A stretch of DNA of 64,000 nucleotides, from assembly GCA_016707525.1 (NCBI GenBank), contig JADJHP010000016.1:46769-110768 (forward strand). The letters are read 5' to 3'. The stretch comes from Ignavibacteriota bacterium. GTDB taxonomy: Bacteria > Bacteroidota > Ignavibacteria > UBA10030 > UBA6906. The translations under genes were made by a program, and so were the position numbers. Below are positions 16,832 through 27,795 of this stretch, in pieces (within the stretch, counting starts at the first letter, position 1; the number at the start of each line of letters is the position of its first letter). Under the pieces are notes generated by a model. It had not been told where the DNA came from. It ran no database searches and saw only the letters and a list, made by a program, of their open reading frames with translations.

Positions 16832-19268
16832 TGAAAACAACACCCGCGACCCGCACACGCCATCCCCTCGAACTCCCGGCGTCGTCGCTCCGCTGGCGGT
16901 GCACCACTGCCGCCATCGGGGTGGAGAAGGTCGACGATGTGACGCCGCTCCACGACATCATCGGCCAGGACCGCGCGCTCCAGGCGCTGGCACTCGGGCT
17001 GGACATCAAGCACAACGGTTACAACGTCTTCGTCACGGGGTTCTCGGGCACCGGGCGCACGACGACCATCAGGCGCCTGCTCAAGGAGATCGAGCAGCGT
17101 CCGGCGGAACTGACGGACAAGTGCTACGTGCACAACTTCCGCGATCCGGATTCACCGGTGCTCATCACCCTCCCCGCCGGCAAAGGGCGCGACTTCAAAA
17201 AGGACATGAGCACGATGCTCACCGAGCTCACGAAGGCGATCCCGTCCGTCTTCGAAAGCCGTCGCTACGCCGAACAGCGGAAGAGCACCCTCGAACATTT
17301 CCAGAACCGTCAGCGCAGCGTCCTGCGCGATTTCGAGAAGAAGGTCAAGGAACGGGGCTTCGAAGTGGTGCAGATGCAGGCCGGCGGCGGCAACCGCCCG
17401 GAGATCGCCCCGCTCATCGACGGCGCGCCTTCCTCCATGGACCAGCTTGCGGCCCGTGTGGAGGCGGGCGACATGTCCGCCGACGAGCTGAAGCTCATGG
17501 AGGTGCGGCAGGGCGAGCTCGAGAAACAGATGGACCTCGTGATGCGCGAGATGCGCAACATCGAGCGCAAGGCGAAGAAGTCCCTGGACGACCTCAACCA
17601 CCGCATCATCGTCCCGGTCGTGGAAGAGATGATGGAGGAACTCCGCAACCGCTACACGATGCCGCGGGTGCAGGACTATCTGACCGATGCACAGCGGGAC
17701 ATCCTCGACAACCTCCACCGGTTCCAGCAGCGCGATGACCCTTCCCATCATTCGCTCATACCGGGGGAACCGGCCGAGGAAGAGACGTTCATGGAGTATG
17801 AAGTGAACGTCATCGTGGACAATGCCGAAACCACCGGCACCCCGGTGATCTTCGAGGCCAATCCGCGCTTCAAGAACCTGTTCGGTACTATCGAACGCGT
17901 CGTGGACCGCAACGGTGTCTGGCGCTCGGATTTCACGAGGGTACGCGCGGGATCGGTGGCCAAGGCCGACGGCGGGTATCTCGTGATCAATGCAACGGAC
18001 GCCCTCACGGAGCTTGGCGTATGGAACATGCTGAAGCGCGTGCTCCGCACCCGTCAGATGGAGATCCAGTCGTACGAGAACGGCTTCTTCGGGACAAGCT
18101 CTGCCCTGCAGCCGGAAGCCATCAGCATCAATGTGAAGGTCGTGATGATCGGCGACTCGCACATCTACCATCTGCTGTTCGGTCTCGATGAGGACTTCAA
18201 GAAGATCTTCAAGGTCCGCGCCGACTTCGACACCGAGATGGCGAACGACGCCAAGTCCATCGGTTCGTATGTCTCCTTCATCCGCTCCTTCTGTGAAAAG
18301 GAGGGACTCCTCCCGCTCGAGCTCGGCGCCGCCGCGGAGATGGTGGAGTACGGTGCACGGCTCGCCGGACGCCAGCAGAAACTCTCCACCCGCTTCAGCC
18401 TCCTTGCCGACGTGCTCCGCGAGGCGAGCCACTGGGCCTCCAAAGACAGGGCAGAGCGCGTGTCGGATGTGCATGTGCGCCGGGCGATCGACGAGCGTAC
18501 GCGCCGTGTGAACATGGTCGAGGACAAGATCCAGGAGATGATCGAGGACGGTTCGATCATGATCGACACCGGTACGGCGGTGGTCGGACAGATCAACGGC
18601 CTCTCGGTGTATCAGCTTGCCGAACACGAATTCGGCCGCCCGTCCCGTATCACGGCAAAGACCATGATGGGCCGTGCGGGCATCATCAATATAGAGCGCG
18701 AAGCCGCCATGAGCGGCCCGATCCACAACAAGGGCGTGTATATCCTGAGCGGCTATCTCGGCTGGAAGTACGCGCAGGATAAGCCGCTCGTGCTGAGTGC
18801 CAGCCTCGCGTTCGAGCAGTCGTATTCCGGGGTCGACGGCGACAGCGCGTCCTCCGCGGAGATCTATGTGCTCCTCTCGAGCCTTGCGGATGTGCCGTTG
18901 CGCCAGGACCTTGCCGTCACCGGATCGGTGAACCAGCATGGCGAGATCCAGCCCATCGGCGGCGTCAATCATAAGATCGAGGGGTTCTTCGATGTCTGCG
19001 CCGCGCGCGGGCTGACCGGCAGCCAGGGCGTCCTCATTCCGGTGCAGAACGTCCAGGACCTCATGCTGCGCCACGACGTCGTTGCGGCGGTGGAGGCGGG
19101 ACGCTTCCACATCTATGCGGTGACGACCATTGACGAGGGGATCGCATTGCTGACCGGCCGCAAGGCGGGGAGCCGCAAAGGCCGCGGCAGATACACGCCG
19201 GGAAGCATGCACGCACTCGTGGACAAGCGCCTCACGGAATACGCACGGAAGAACAAGACATTCGGTCA

Positions 19269-19272
<4 letters not shown>
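16831..19272 (+). CDS. Lon-like ATP-dependent protease (AAA_32 + S16)
   Basis: An 813-residue protein. The ATPase part has Walker A GFSGTGRTTT at residues 70-79; a long helical insertion (about 150-330, rich in Glu/Arg/Lys heptads) follows. The C-terminal Lon protease domain has the Ser-Lys dyad, Ser672 in DGDSASS and Lys715 in GGVNHKIEG, 43 residues apart as in Lon. It lacks the classical Lon N-domain and belongs to the LonC/‘ATP-binding Lon family’ type often annotated AAA_32. ATG at 16831 overlaps the rodA stop by one base; a longer in-frame extension starting at 16507 runs inside rodA and is rejected. Substrates are unknown; its place after rodA hints at envelope-protein turnover. Confidence 0.9.
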
Positions 19273-20636
<1,364 letters not shown>

Positions 20637-20734
20637 CGCTGCCGGGCAGAGGATCGTCCGCCAGTCGCACGTCGATGCTGCCTTGGGCGCGGATCATCTC
20701 CCTCGCGGAAACTCCGTGGGGAGGTCGTTGCCTT

Positions 20735-20853
20735 GCGGCCCGGTGTATGCCCCTCCAGCGGAAACTCGGATCTTGGGGAAGCGGCATCGGGGCTCCCAGG
20801 CATCCAGCCGCGCCCGACGCGAGTTTCCGCTGGAGGGGCATACACCGGGCCGC
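20735..20853. repeat. Inverted-repeat element, copy 1 (34-bp perfect arms, 51-bp spacer)
   Basis: Arm 20735-20768 is the exact reverse complement of 20820-20853; the 51 bases between begin GATCTTGGGGAAGC and end CCCGACG. The inner arm (AGCGGAAACTCG) and parts of the spacer recur in copy 2 at 25.1 kb. It would fold into a very stable hairpin as DNA cruciform or RNA. It lies downstream of the decarboxylase gene. No transposase gene or obvious target duplication is seen. Confidence 0.85.
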
Positions 20854-20911
20854 CACACCGGTTTGCCAGCGTTTGGGAAAGCCGGAGTCGGGCGACGCTG
20901 GTGGAAGCGTC

Positions 20912-21018
20912 GGGGGAGTGCCCCTGAAACGGAAACTCGCGCGAGATACCCCGGCCCGTTGTAGATGACGTACACTGGTGTTTCAAGATCCGAGTTTCCG
21001 TTTCAGGGGCACTCCCCC
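20912..21018. repeat. Inverted-repeat element, copy 3 (28-bp perfect arms, 51-bp spacer)
   Basis: Arm 20912-20939 pairs perfectly with 20991-21018, again with exactly 51 bases between. On the minus strand the spacer begins GATCTTG, as in the other copies, so this copy is in the opposite orientation. Arms share TGCCCCT and CGGAAACTCG with copies 1 and 2 but differ in the outer part (GGGGGAG) while still being perfectly self-complementary. Confidence 0.85.
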
Positions 21019-21047
21019 GGCGCCAGAACCGAGCACACGCTGTTTCA

Positions 21048-21100
21048 TCAAGATCCGAGTTCCGTATCAGGGGCACTCCCCGGCGCCGAAACGAGCACAC
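21048..21100. repeat. Partial tandem duplicate of the copy 3 right arm
   Basis: The stretch from ATCAAGATCCGAG to GCACAC repeats, with a few differences, the segment 20984-21036 containing the right arm of copy 3 (AGGGGCACTCCCC and CGCC.GAA.CGAGCACAC shared). It ends about 40 bp before the dcd start, so the dcd leader lies in repeat-derived DNA. Between copy 1 and copy 3 (20867-20905) is a further, weaker hairpin (CCAGCG/CGCTGG). Confidence 0.6.
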
Positions 21101-21137
21101 CATCCACGATCCACATGAGCACCACACCAGGGGTCAC

Positions 21138-21686
21138 ATGATCCTGACCGATTCCCAGATCCTCGCAGAGATGAAGCGCGGCACCATCGTCGTCGAGCCC
21201 TTCGACCCCGCGAGCCTCGGCTCCAACTCGTACGACGTCCACCTCGGCAGGACCCTCGCCACATACCGCGACGAGGTGCTGGACGCCCGGACGCACAACA
21301 AGGTGGACTACATCGAGATCCCTGATGAGGGGATGATCCTCCTCCCCCACCGCTTCTATCTCGGCGTCACGGAGGAGTACACCGAAACGCACCGTCATGT
21401 CCCGTTCCTCGAGGGGAAGAGCAGCATCGGCAGGCTCGGCATCGACATCCACGCCACCGCGGGCAAAGGCGACATCGGCTTCTGCAACACCTGGACCCTC
21501 GAGATCTCGGTAAAGATGCCCGTGCGCGTGTATGCGGGGATGCCCATCGGCCAGCTCATCTATTTTGAAGTGGCGGGAGACGTCGCCACCCTGTACCGCG
21601 CCAAGGCCAACGCGAAGTATGCGGCCCGCACCGACAAACCGGTTGAATCCATGATGTGGAAGAACTTCCTGCCAAAGGAGAAATGA
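21138..21686 (+). CDS. dcd: dCTP deaminase
   Basis: A 182-residue trimeric enzyme of the dUTPase fold that makes dUTP from dCTP for thymidylate synthesis. Motifs: LGSNSYDVHLG, FLEGKSSIGRLGIDIHATAG, GFCNTWTLEIS with the catalytic Glu, and GMPIGQLIYF. The sequence, including the C-terminal PVESMMWKN, resembles Bacteroidota Dcd as I remember it. It is coupled to the S9 peptidase gene by a 4-bp overlap. Confidence 0.95.
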   Translation: MILTDSQILAEMKRGTIVVEPFDPASLGSNSYDVHLGRTLATYRDEVLDARTHNKVDYIEIPDEGMILLPHRFYLGVTEEYTETHRHVPFLEGKSSIGRLGIDIHATAGKGDIGFCNTWTLEISVKMPVRVYAGMPIGQLIYFEVAGDVATLYRAKANAKYAARTDKPVESMMWKNFLPKEK

Positions 21687-23758
21687 TGCGCATCCGCCAG
21701 ACCCGCTCCACCGCACTGCTGCTCGTTCTGATGCTCGCCCTGTCCCTCACGGGCATGGCGCAGACGAAGCGGCCGGTCACCATCGAAGACATGGGCACGA
21801 TGAAACGTATCGCAGCCCCGGCCCTCTCGCCCGACGGGAAATGGGTGGCCTATACGGTCAGCACGCCCGATGTGAAGGCGAACAAGAACAGCGCCGATAT
21901 CTGGATCTCCTCGGTGGATGGCAAGACCCATCGCCAGCTCACCACCAATGCCGCCTCCGACCGCAACCCGGTCTGGTCGCCTGATGGCGCGCAGATCGCG
22001 TTCGAGTCGTCCCGCTCCGGCGAGAACCAGATCTGGCTCATCAACCTGAATGGCGGCGAACCGCGGCAGTTCACCACGCTCTCCACCGGCGCATCGCAGG
22101 CCGTGTGGTCGCCCGACGGCACCATCCTCGCGTATGTGTCGGAGGTCTTCCCCGAGTACTCGCACCTTCCGTTCAAGGAGAGCGACGAACAGAACAAGAA
22201 GAAGCTCGAGCAACTGGAGAGCGGCAAGGTGAAGGCACAGATCTTCACGCGCCTCCTCTACCGGCATTGGGACCATTGGGTCGAGGGGAAGCGCCAGCAC
22301 ATCTTCCTCCAGCCGCTGGCCGGCGGAGAGCCGCGCAACCTTACGCCGGGCGACCGCGATGCGGTGCCTTCGTCGTCGACGTTCTCCGCCGGGACCGACT
22401 TCGCATTCTCCCCGGATGGCAGAGAGATCGCCTATACCGCCACGCCTGTCCCCATCCGGGAAGAGGCGTGGAACACGAACCACGACATCTATACCATTCC
22501 TGTTGCAGGCGGCACGCCGCGTCAGCTCACCACCAACCCGGCGGCCGACGGCTACCCGTGCTATTCACCGGACGGCAAATACATCGCCTACCGGGCGCAG
22601 GAACGCCCGGGCTTTGAAGGCGACCGCTGGCAGTTGATGCTGTATGACCGGAAAGCCGGGACCACGAAGAGCCTCACGTCGTCCTTCGATGCCGCGGTGG
22701 GGACTCCGGTGTGGTCGCCCGACAGCAAGAAGCTGTACTTCGATGCCGAAGAGCGGGCGCGCACGCCGATCTTCTCGGTCACGATCGCGGGCAACGATGT
22801 GAAGAAGGTCGTGGATGGCCGCACGAACCATGATCTCAGCATCGATCCGAAAGGCACGTTCCTCGTGTTCGGCCGTGTCGGCGTCACACGTCCCGTGGAG
22901 ATCTACACGGCCGGCGTCGATGGCAAGGGCCTCAGGCCCGTCACCGGCGTGAACGATGCGGTATTCGCGCAGTTGAATATGCCGGAGCCCGAGTACATCA
23001 CGTTCACCGGCGCGGAAGGTGCACGCGTGCAGGCATGGCTGCACAAACCGCCTCAGTTCGACCCCGCAAAGAAATATCCCCTGGTCCTGATGATCCATGG
23101 CGGCCCGCAGGGAGCGTGGGGCGATGGATGGTCCTATCGCTGGAACCCGGTCCTCTGGGCGGCGCAGGGATACGTCGTGCTCGCACCCAATCCGCGCGGC
23201 AGCACGGGATTCGGGCAGAAGTTCACGGATGAGATCAGCGGCGACTGGGGTGGCAAGGTGTACATCGATCTGATGAAGGGGCTGGATACGGTCTCGTCGT
23301 TCCCGTATGTCGACTCCACACGCCGTGCGGCCGCCGGTGCCTCGTTCGGCGGATACATGGTGAACTGGATCCTGGGGCACGGGGGCGAACGGTTCCGCGC
23401 ACTCATCACCCATGATGGTGTCTACAATTTCGAAAGCATGTATGGGTCCACGGACGAGGTCTGGTTCGACGAATGGGACCACAGCGGAGCGCCGTGGGAC
23501 AAGCCTGAGGAATACCGGCGGTTCTCACCGCACGTGTACGCGAAGAACTTCCGGACCCCCACCCTGGTCATCCATGGGGCACTCGATTACCGGATCCCGT
23601 ACACCGAGGCGATGCAGCTCTTCACGGCCCTGCAGCGCCAGAACGTTCCGTCGAAATTCCTGTATTTCCCCGATGAAAACCATTGGGTACTCAAGCCCGC
23701 GAACAGCGAACTCTGGCACCGGACGGTCTTCGGCTGGCTTGCGGAATACCTGAAATAG
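21683..23758 (+). CDS. Secreted S9 prolyl oligopeptidase-family peptidase
   Basis: A 691-residue exported serine peptidase. Start ATG at 21683 (ATGA overlap with dcd; AAAGGAG upstream), then a signal peptide (MMRIRQTRSTALLLVLMLAL). Residues about 40-430 form a PD40/WD40-like propeller (SPDGKWVAYTVS, SPDGAQIAFES, SPDGREIAYTAT). The C-terminal alpha/beta-hydrolase has Ser554 in GASFGGY, Asp635 in DYRIPYTEA and His667 in ENHWVL. It resembles acylaminoacyl or dipeptidyl peptidases of the S9C type and likely digests peptides in the periplasm. Confidence 0.93.
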   Translation: MMRIRQTRSTALLLVLMLALSLTGMAQTKRPVTIEDMGTMKRIAAPALSPDGKWVAYTVSTPDVKANKNSADIWISSVDGKTHRQLTTNAASDRNPVWSPDGAQIAFESSRSGENQIWLINLNGGEPRQFTTLSTGASQAVWSPDGTILAYVSEVFPEYSHLPFKESDEQNKKKLEQLESGKVKAQIFTRLLYRHWDHWVEGKRQHIFLQPLAGGEPRNLTPGDRDAVPSSSTFSAGTDFAFSPDGREIAYTATPVPIREEAWNTNHDIYTIPVAGGTPRQLTTNPAADGYPCYSPDGKYIAYRAQERPGFEGDRWQLMLYDRKAGTTKSLTSSFDAAVGTPVWSPDSKKLYFDAEERARTPIFSVTIAGNDVKKVVDGRTNHDLSIDPKGTFLVFGRVGVTRPVEIYTAGVDGKGLRPVTGVNDAVFAQLNMPEPEYITFTGAEGARVQAWLHKPPQFDPAKKYPLVLMIHGGPQGAWGDGWSYRWNPVLWAAQGYVVLAPNPRGSTGFGQKFTDEISGDWGGKVYIDLMKGLDTVSSFPYVDSTRRAAAGASFGGYMVNWILGHGGERFRALITHDGVYNFESMYGSTDEVWFDEWDHSGAPWDKPEEYRRFSPHVYAKNFRTPTLVIHGALDYRIPYTEAMQLFTALQRQNVPSKFLYFPDENHWVLKPANSELWHRTVFGWLAEYLK

Positions 23759-23992
23759 GGGGAGTGAACCCCGGCGGGCCCGATGGTGTTCTTAGAAGAC
23801 CATAGACGGGGGAGCCGCAGGCCTTCTCGCAGAGGGACAAAGGCGCTGAATTCATGGACGATCATTGAATTCTCGACCTGGCGCCGTAACGGGAAGGCAC
23901 GCATATCCGGACGTCAAGGCACTGTACCCCTTGCGGGAGGCGCCACTCTCCCATGATGCTCATTCACCGATAACGAAACAAAGGAGATCACC

Positions 23993-24457
23993 ATGAAAGA
24001 ACAGTATCGCCAACAGATCATCGACCTGCTCACTCGTGCCTACTGGATGGAGCTTGAAACGGTCACCAATTACATCGCGAACTCCGTCAACCTGGACGGC
24101 GTGCGCGCCGAAGAGATCAAGAAGAGCCTGGCGCTCGACGTGACCGCCGAGATCGGCCATGCACAGCTTCTTGCGAAGCGCATCAAGCAGATCGGCGGGG
24201 TGGTGCCGGGTTCACTGCAGTTCAAGCCGGACCAGAAGGCATTGCAGCCGCCGACGGACACCACCGACGTGGCCGCGGTCATCCGCGGCGTCATCGCGGC
24301 CGAAGATGCCGCCATCGAGCACTACGGTAAGCTCATCGAGCTGAGCGGCGAGGCGGGAGACTATGTGACGCAGGACCTGTGCATCACCACGCTGGGCGAT
24401 GAAGAAGGCCATCGTGTCGAGTTCGGCGGCTACCTCAAGGAGTATCCGAAGGGCTGA
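23993..24457 (+). CDS. Ferritin-like diiron protein
   Basis: A 154-residue four-helix protein. Helices contain the carboxylate/His ligands of a diiron site: WMELETV (first helix), EIGHAQ (ExxH), AAEDAAIEHY and DEEGHRVEF (second ExxH). This fits bacterioferritin/rubrerythrin-like proteins, without a rubredoxin domain and without a clear haem methionine. A role in iron storage or peroxide defence is inferred. AAAGGAG lies 6 bases before the ATG. The 230-bp gap upstream has no clear promoter by the pattern used here. Confidence 0.82.
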   Translation: MKEQYRQQIIDLLTRAYWMELETVTNYIANSVNLDGVRAEEIKKSLALDVTAEIGHAQLLAKRIKQIGGVVPGSLQFKPDQKALQPPTDTTDVAAVIRGVIAAEDAAIEHYGKLIELSGEAGDYVTQDLCITTLGDEEGHRVEFGGYLKEYPKG

Positions 24458-24471
24458 CGCCCTCACCCGCG

Positions 24472-25128
24472 ATGAAGACCATCGACTCAACACTCTTTCA
24501 CCGGATCCTCCCGCCGGAATCATCCGGCGGGGGGCCGCATCCTGCACTCATCTTCCTTCACGGCCGCGGAGCGGATGAAGAAGACTTGCTGGGGTTGACC
24601 TCGGCATTCGATGAACGGCTCTTCGTCATCAGCGTGCGTGCGCCGTTCGCGTATGAATACGGCGGATACACCTGGTACGACGTCGGTGCCATCGGCGAAC
24701 CCGACCCGGTGCGCTTCCCCGAAAGCTGCAGCCGTCTCTCGCAGTTCATCATCGACGTGAAGGCGCAGTATCCCGTGCAGGCGGACAAGCTGTTCCTGTT
24801 CGGCTTCAGCATGGGGTGTGTGATGTCGTTCGCGCAGGCACTGAGCCATCCGGGTTCGGTGCGGGGCGTTGCGGCCAACAGCGGCTATGTGCCCGAAGGT
24901 CCGCACCTCACGTTCAAGTGGCAGGAACTGGCCGGCACCTCGTTCCACATCACCCACGGCATCCACGACCCTGTGATCCCGATCGCATTCGCGCGCCATA
25001 CGAGATCGCTCTTCGAACATGCGAACGCGCCGTTCACCTACACGGAGTATCCGTCGGAGCACTACCTCGCCGAGGAGTGCATCGGGGACACCGCGGCGTG
25101 GCTTCGCGATCTCATCGATTCGCCGTAG
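24472..25128 (+). CDS. Phospholipase/carboxylesterase-family hydrolase
   Basis: A 218-residue alpha/beta hydrolase. Oxyanion motif LHGRGADEEDL; nucleophile elbow GFSMG (Ser near 122), Asp in HGIHDPVIP and His in PSEHYLAEE. It belongs to the acyl-protein thioesterase/YpfH-like group; substrate unknown, probably short acyl esters. It follows the ferritin-like gene by 14 bp and is the last gene before inverted-repeat copy 2. Confidence 0.88.
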   Translation: MKTIDSTLFHRILPPESSGGGPHPALIFLHGRGADEEDLLGLTSAFDERLFVISVRAPFAYEYGGYTWYDVGAIGEPDPVRFPESCSRLSQFIIDVKAQYPVQADKLFLFGFSMGCVMSFAQALSHPGSVRGVAANSGYVPEGPHLTFKWQELAGTSFHITHGIHDPVIPIAFARHTRSLFEHANAPFTYTEYPSEHYLAEECIGDTAAWLRDLIDSP

Positions 25129-25140
25129 CGGCATCGGATG

Positions 25141-25257
25141 GGCCCGGAGGTATGCCCCTCCAGCGGAAACTCGGATCTTGGGGAAGCCACATCGGAGAGA
25201 CCACACATCCAGCCGGACCCGACGCGAGTTTCCGCTGGAGGGGCATACCTCCGGACC
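25141..25257. repeat. Inverted-repeat element, copy 2 (33-bp arms, 51-bp spacer)
   Basis: Arms 25141-25173 and 25225-25257 pair with a single mismatch near the outer end. The 51-base spacer starts GATCTTGGGGAAGC and has CATCCAGCCG near its end, as in copy 1. It begins 13 bp after the esterase stop, between genes that converge on it. Confidence 0.85.
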
Positions 25258-25334
25258 CCCGACCAGTGTACCATCCGGACGGACGACCGTGTCACCCGCA
25301 GAACGAGCGACGCTCTCACCGGCAGAGATGCAAA

Positions 25335-25359
25335 GCGGGGACCACATCGTGGTCCCCGC
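25335..25359. terminator. Hairpin terminator between convergent genes
   Basis: GCGGGGACCAC and GTGGTCCCCGC form a perfect 11-bp stem with a 3-base loop (ATC), 30 bp beyond the maeB stop. Flanking T-runs are weak in both directions (TTTGC on the minus side, TCTGTT on the plus side), so it may serve transcripts from both genes. Confidence 0.6.
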
Positions 25360-25389
25360 GTCTGTTAACACCGTGCAACCTGCCGACGA

Positions 25390-27651
25390 CTACTTCTTGG
25401 TCTCCTGCGCGTCGCGGACGGCCATGGCGGTGACGTTCACGATATCCGCCACTTCGTTCCCGGGGATGACCAGGTACACCGGCTTCTTCATACCCACGAG
25501 GATCGGCCCGACCAGCTCCGCGCCGCCCAGTTTCCCGAGCAGTTTGTACGCGATGTTGGACGATTCGAGGTTCGGGCAGATCAGCACGTTCGCGCTTCCC
25601 TTCAGCGAGCTGAACGGATAGAGCGATTCGAGGATGTCCGTCGAGACCGCCGTGTCTGCCATCATCTCGCCGTCGATCATGAGATGCGGTGCCCGCTTCT
25701 TCACCAGGTCCGTCGCCTTTGCCATCTTCAGGGCGGAAGGATGCTGCGTACCGCCGAAGTTGCTGAACGACAGCATGGCGATGCGCGGGTCGATGTTGTA
25801 GCTCTGCACCTTCTCCGCGACGAGGATCGCGATGTCCGCCAGTTGCTCCGCCGTCGGATCGAAGTTCACGGTCGCGTCGGCGATGAACCGCACGTCATTC
25901 TTGAAGATCAGCATGTACATGCCGGCGATCGTCGAGATGCCGTCACGCGGACGGATGATCTGCAATGCGGGACGGATGGTGCCCGGATAGTTCTGCGTGA
26001 GTCCGGCCACGAGTCCATCCGCCGCACCTTCGTTCACCATCATCATACCGTACGGGATGGAATGCTGGAGGGCATCCTGCGCATCGTTCCGCGTCATGCC
26101 CTTCCGCTTCCGCATGTCGAAGTACTTCTGCACGTAGGCGTCGAACTGTCCCGACGTCCTGGGATCCACGATCTCCGCACCGGTGAGGTCAAGATCCAGC
26201 GCCTTGATCTTCCCTTCGATCACTTCTTTGTTCCCCAGGAGGATCGGCGTCGCGATCTCCTCATCCAGGATGATCTGGCTGGCACGGAGGATCTTCTCTT
26301 CAACGCCTTCGGGGAACACGATGCGTTTCGGTGCTTCCTGCGCCTTGTGGATGAACACGCGCATGATCTCCTTCGAGCGGCCCAGGCGGCTTTCGAGGGA
26401 ATCGCGGTATTTGTCGAGGTCCGCGACCGGCCTGCGCGCGACCCCGGTATCCATGGCGGCTTTCGCGACCGCCGGGGCTTCCCACAACAGCACGCGCGGA
26501 TCGAGCGGCTTGGGGATGATATAGTCCCTGCCGAATCTGATCTTCGCACCGCCGTAGGCCTTGATCACGGAATCCGGGACATCCTCTTTGGCGAGTTTGG
26601 CAAGGGCCTGTGCCGCGGCCATCTTCATCTCGTCGTTGATGGCGGACGCCATCACGTCGAGCGCACCGCGGAAGATGAACGGGAAGCCGAGCACGTTGTT
26701 CACCTGGTTGGGATAATCCGACCGGCCGGTGGCCATCAGGACATCGGGCCGGGCGCTCAGCGCATCCTCGGGCATGATCTCCGGATCGGGGTTGGCCATG
26801 GCGAAGATGATCGGGTCCTTCGCCATCGACTTCACCATATCCTTCGTCACCACGCCCTTCACGGACACGCCGGCGAACACATCGGCGCCCTTCATGGCAT
26901 CGGCCAGGGTGCGGGCCGTCGTGTCGATCGCGAAAAACTCCTTGTAGGGGTTCATCCCTTCCTTGCGACCCTTGTACACCACGCCCTTCGTGTCGCAGAG
27001 GATGAGGTTCTCGCGTTTCACGCCCAGGGTGATGTAGAACTTGGCGCAGGCGATGCCCGCGGCGCCGGCACCGCTGAAGACCACCTTCACCTGATCGATC
27101 TTCTTGCCGACGATCTCGAGCGCGTTCAGCAGGCCCGCACCGGAGATGATGGCCGTGCCGTGCTGGTCGTCGTGGAAGACCGGGATGTTCATCATCCCCT
27201 TGAGTGTCTCCTCGATATGGAAGCACTCGGGTGCCTTGATGTCCTCGAGGTTGATGCCGCCGAACGTCGGCTCGAGGGCCTTCACGATCCTGATGATCTC
27301 TTCCGGATCGTGCGTATTGAGTTCGATGTCGAACACGTCGATATCGGCAAAGCGCTTGAAGAGCACACCCTTGCCTTCCATCACCGGCTTGCCGGCCAGC
27401 GCACCGATGTCGCCAAGCCCGAGTACGGCGGTGCCGTTGCTGATCACCGCGACAAGGTTGCCTTTCGCCGTGTACTTGTAGGCATCATCGGGATTCGCTT
27501 CGATCTCCCGGCAGGGTTCTGCGACGCCCGGGGTGTAGGCCAACGACAGGTCGCGCTGGGTCGCGCAGGGTTTGCTCGAGATGACCTCGATCTTCCCTCT
27601 GCGGCCGAGGCTGTGATAGTCAAGCGCATCCTGCTTGCGGATCATGGCCAT
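25390..27651 (-). CDS. maeB: NADP-dependent malic enzyme with phosphotransacetylase-like domain
   Basis: A 753-residue two-domain protein. Residues 1 to about 430 form the malic enzyme (SLAYTPGVAEPC, FHDDQHGTAIISGAGLLNA, VFSGAGAAGIACAKFYI), which converts malate to pyruvate, CO2 and reduced cofactor. Residues about 435-753 are a phosphate acetyltransferase-like domain (AGLTQNYPGTIRPALQII, LSFSNFGGTQHPSALKM) that in MaeB homologues is regulatory (acetyl-CoA sensing) rather than catalytic. The ATG at 27651 is preceded by AAGGAGCTCCC. mdh at 45 kb supplies the related malate-oxaloacetate step. Confidence 0.96.
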   Translation of the reverse strand: MAMIRKQDALDYHSLGRRGKIEVISSKPCATQRDLSLAYTPGVAEPCREIEANPDDAYKYTAKGNLVAVISNGTAVLGLGDIGALAGKPVMEGKGVLFKRFADIDVFDIELNTHDPEEIIRIVKALEPTFGGINLEDIKAPECFHIEETLKGMMNIPVFHDDQHGTAIISGAGLLNALEIVGKKIDQVKVVFSGAGAAGIACAKFYITLGVKRENLILCDTKGVVYKGRKEGMNPYKEFFAIDTTARTLADAMKGADVFAGVSVKGVVTKDMVKSMAKDPIIFAMANPDPEIMPEDALSARPDVLMATGRSDYPNQVNNVLGFPFIFRGALDVMASAINDEMKMAAAQALAKLAKEDVPDSVIKAYGGAKIRFGRDYIIPKPLDPRVLLWEAPAVAKAAMDTGVARRPVADLDKYRDSLESRLGRSKEIMRVFIHKAQEAPKRIVFPEGVEEKILRASQIILDEEIATPILLGNKEVIEGKIKALDLDLTGAEIVDPRTSGQFDAYVQKYFDMRKRKGMTRNDAQDALQHSIPYGMMMVNEGAADGLVAGLTQNYPGTIRPALQIIRPRDGISTIAGMYMLIFKNDVRFIADATVNFDPTAEQLADIAILVAEKVQSYNIDPRIAMLSFSNFGGTQHPSALKMAKATDLVKKRAPHLMIDGEMMADTAVSTDILESLYPFSSLKGSANVLICPNLESSNIAYKLLGKLGGAELVGPILVGMKKPVYLVIPGNEVADIVNVTAMAVRDAQETKK

Positions 27652-27764
27652 GATGGGAGCTCCTTATGTTGTCAGGAACAGGTAGGACCAGCGCGGTGCA
27701 CGGACATCCACTCACACCAACGTACGGATGACGGACCGCGGCGGGGACATAGTGGTTATGGTGC

Positions 27765-27793
27765 AAGATACGAGAAAGGGATGAATAGTGCCA
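27765..27793 (-). promoter_or_regulatory. Possible maeB promoter
   Basis: On the minus strand TGGCAC (27793-27788), 17 bp, TATCTT (27770-27765), about 115 bp upstream of the maeB ATG. The -10 fits the local pattern; the -35 is weak. Confidence 0.4.
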
Positions 27794-27795
27794 CA

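Noticed and set aside
23759..23992. Regulatory element between the S9 peptidase and ferritin-like genes
   Set aside because: Only a short imperfect repeat of TGAATTC (about 23849-23872) was seen; it is too small to assign, and no promoter fits the local pattern.
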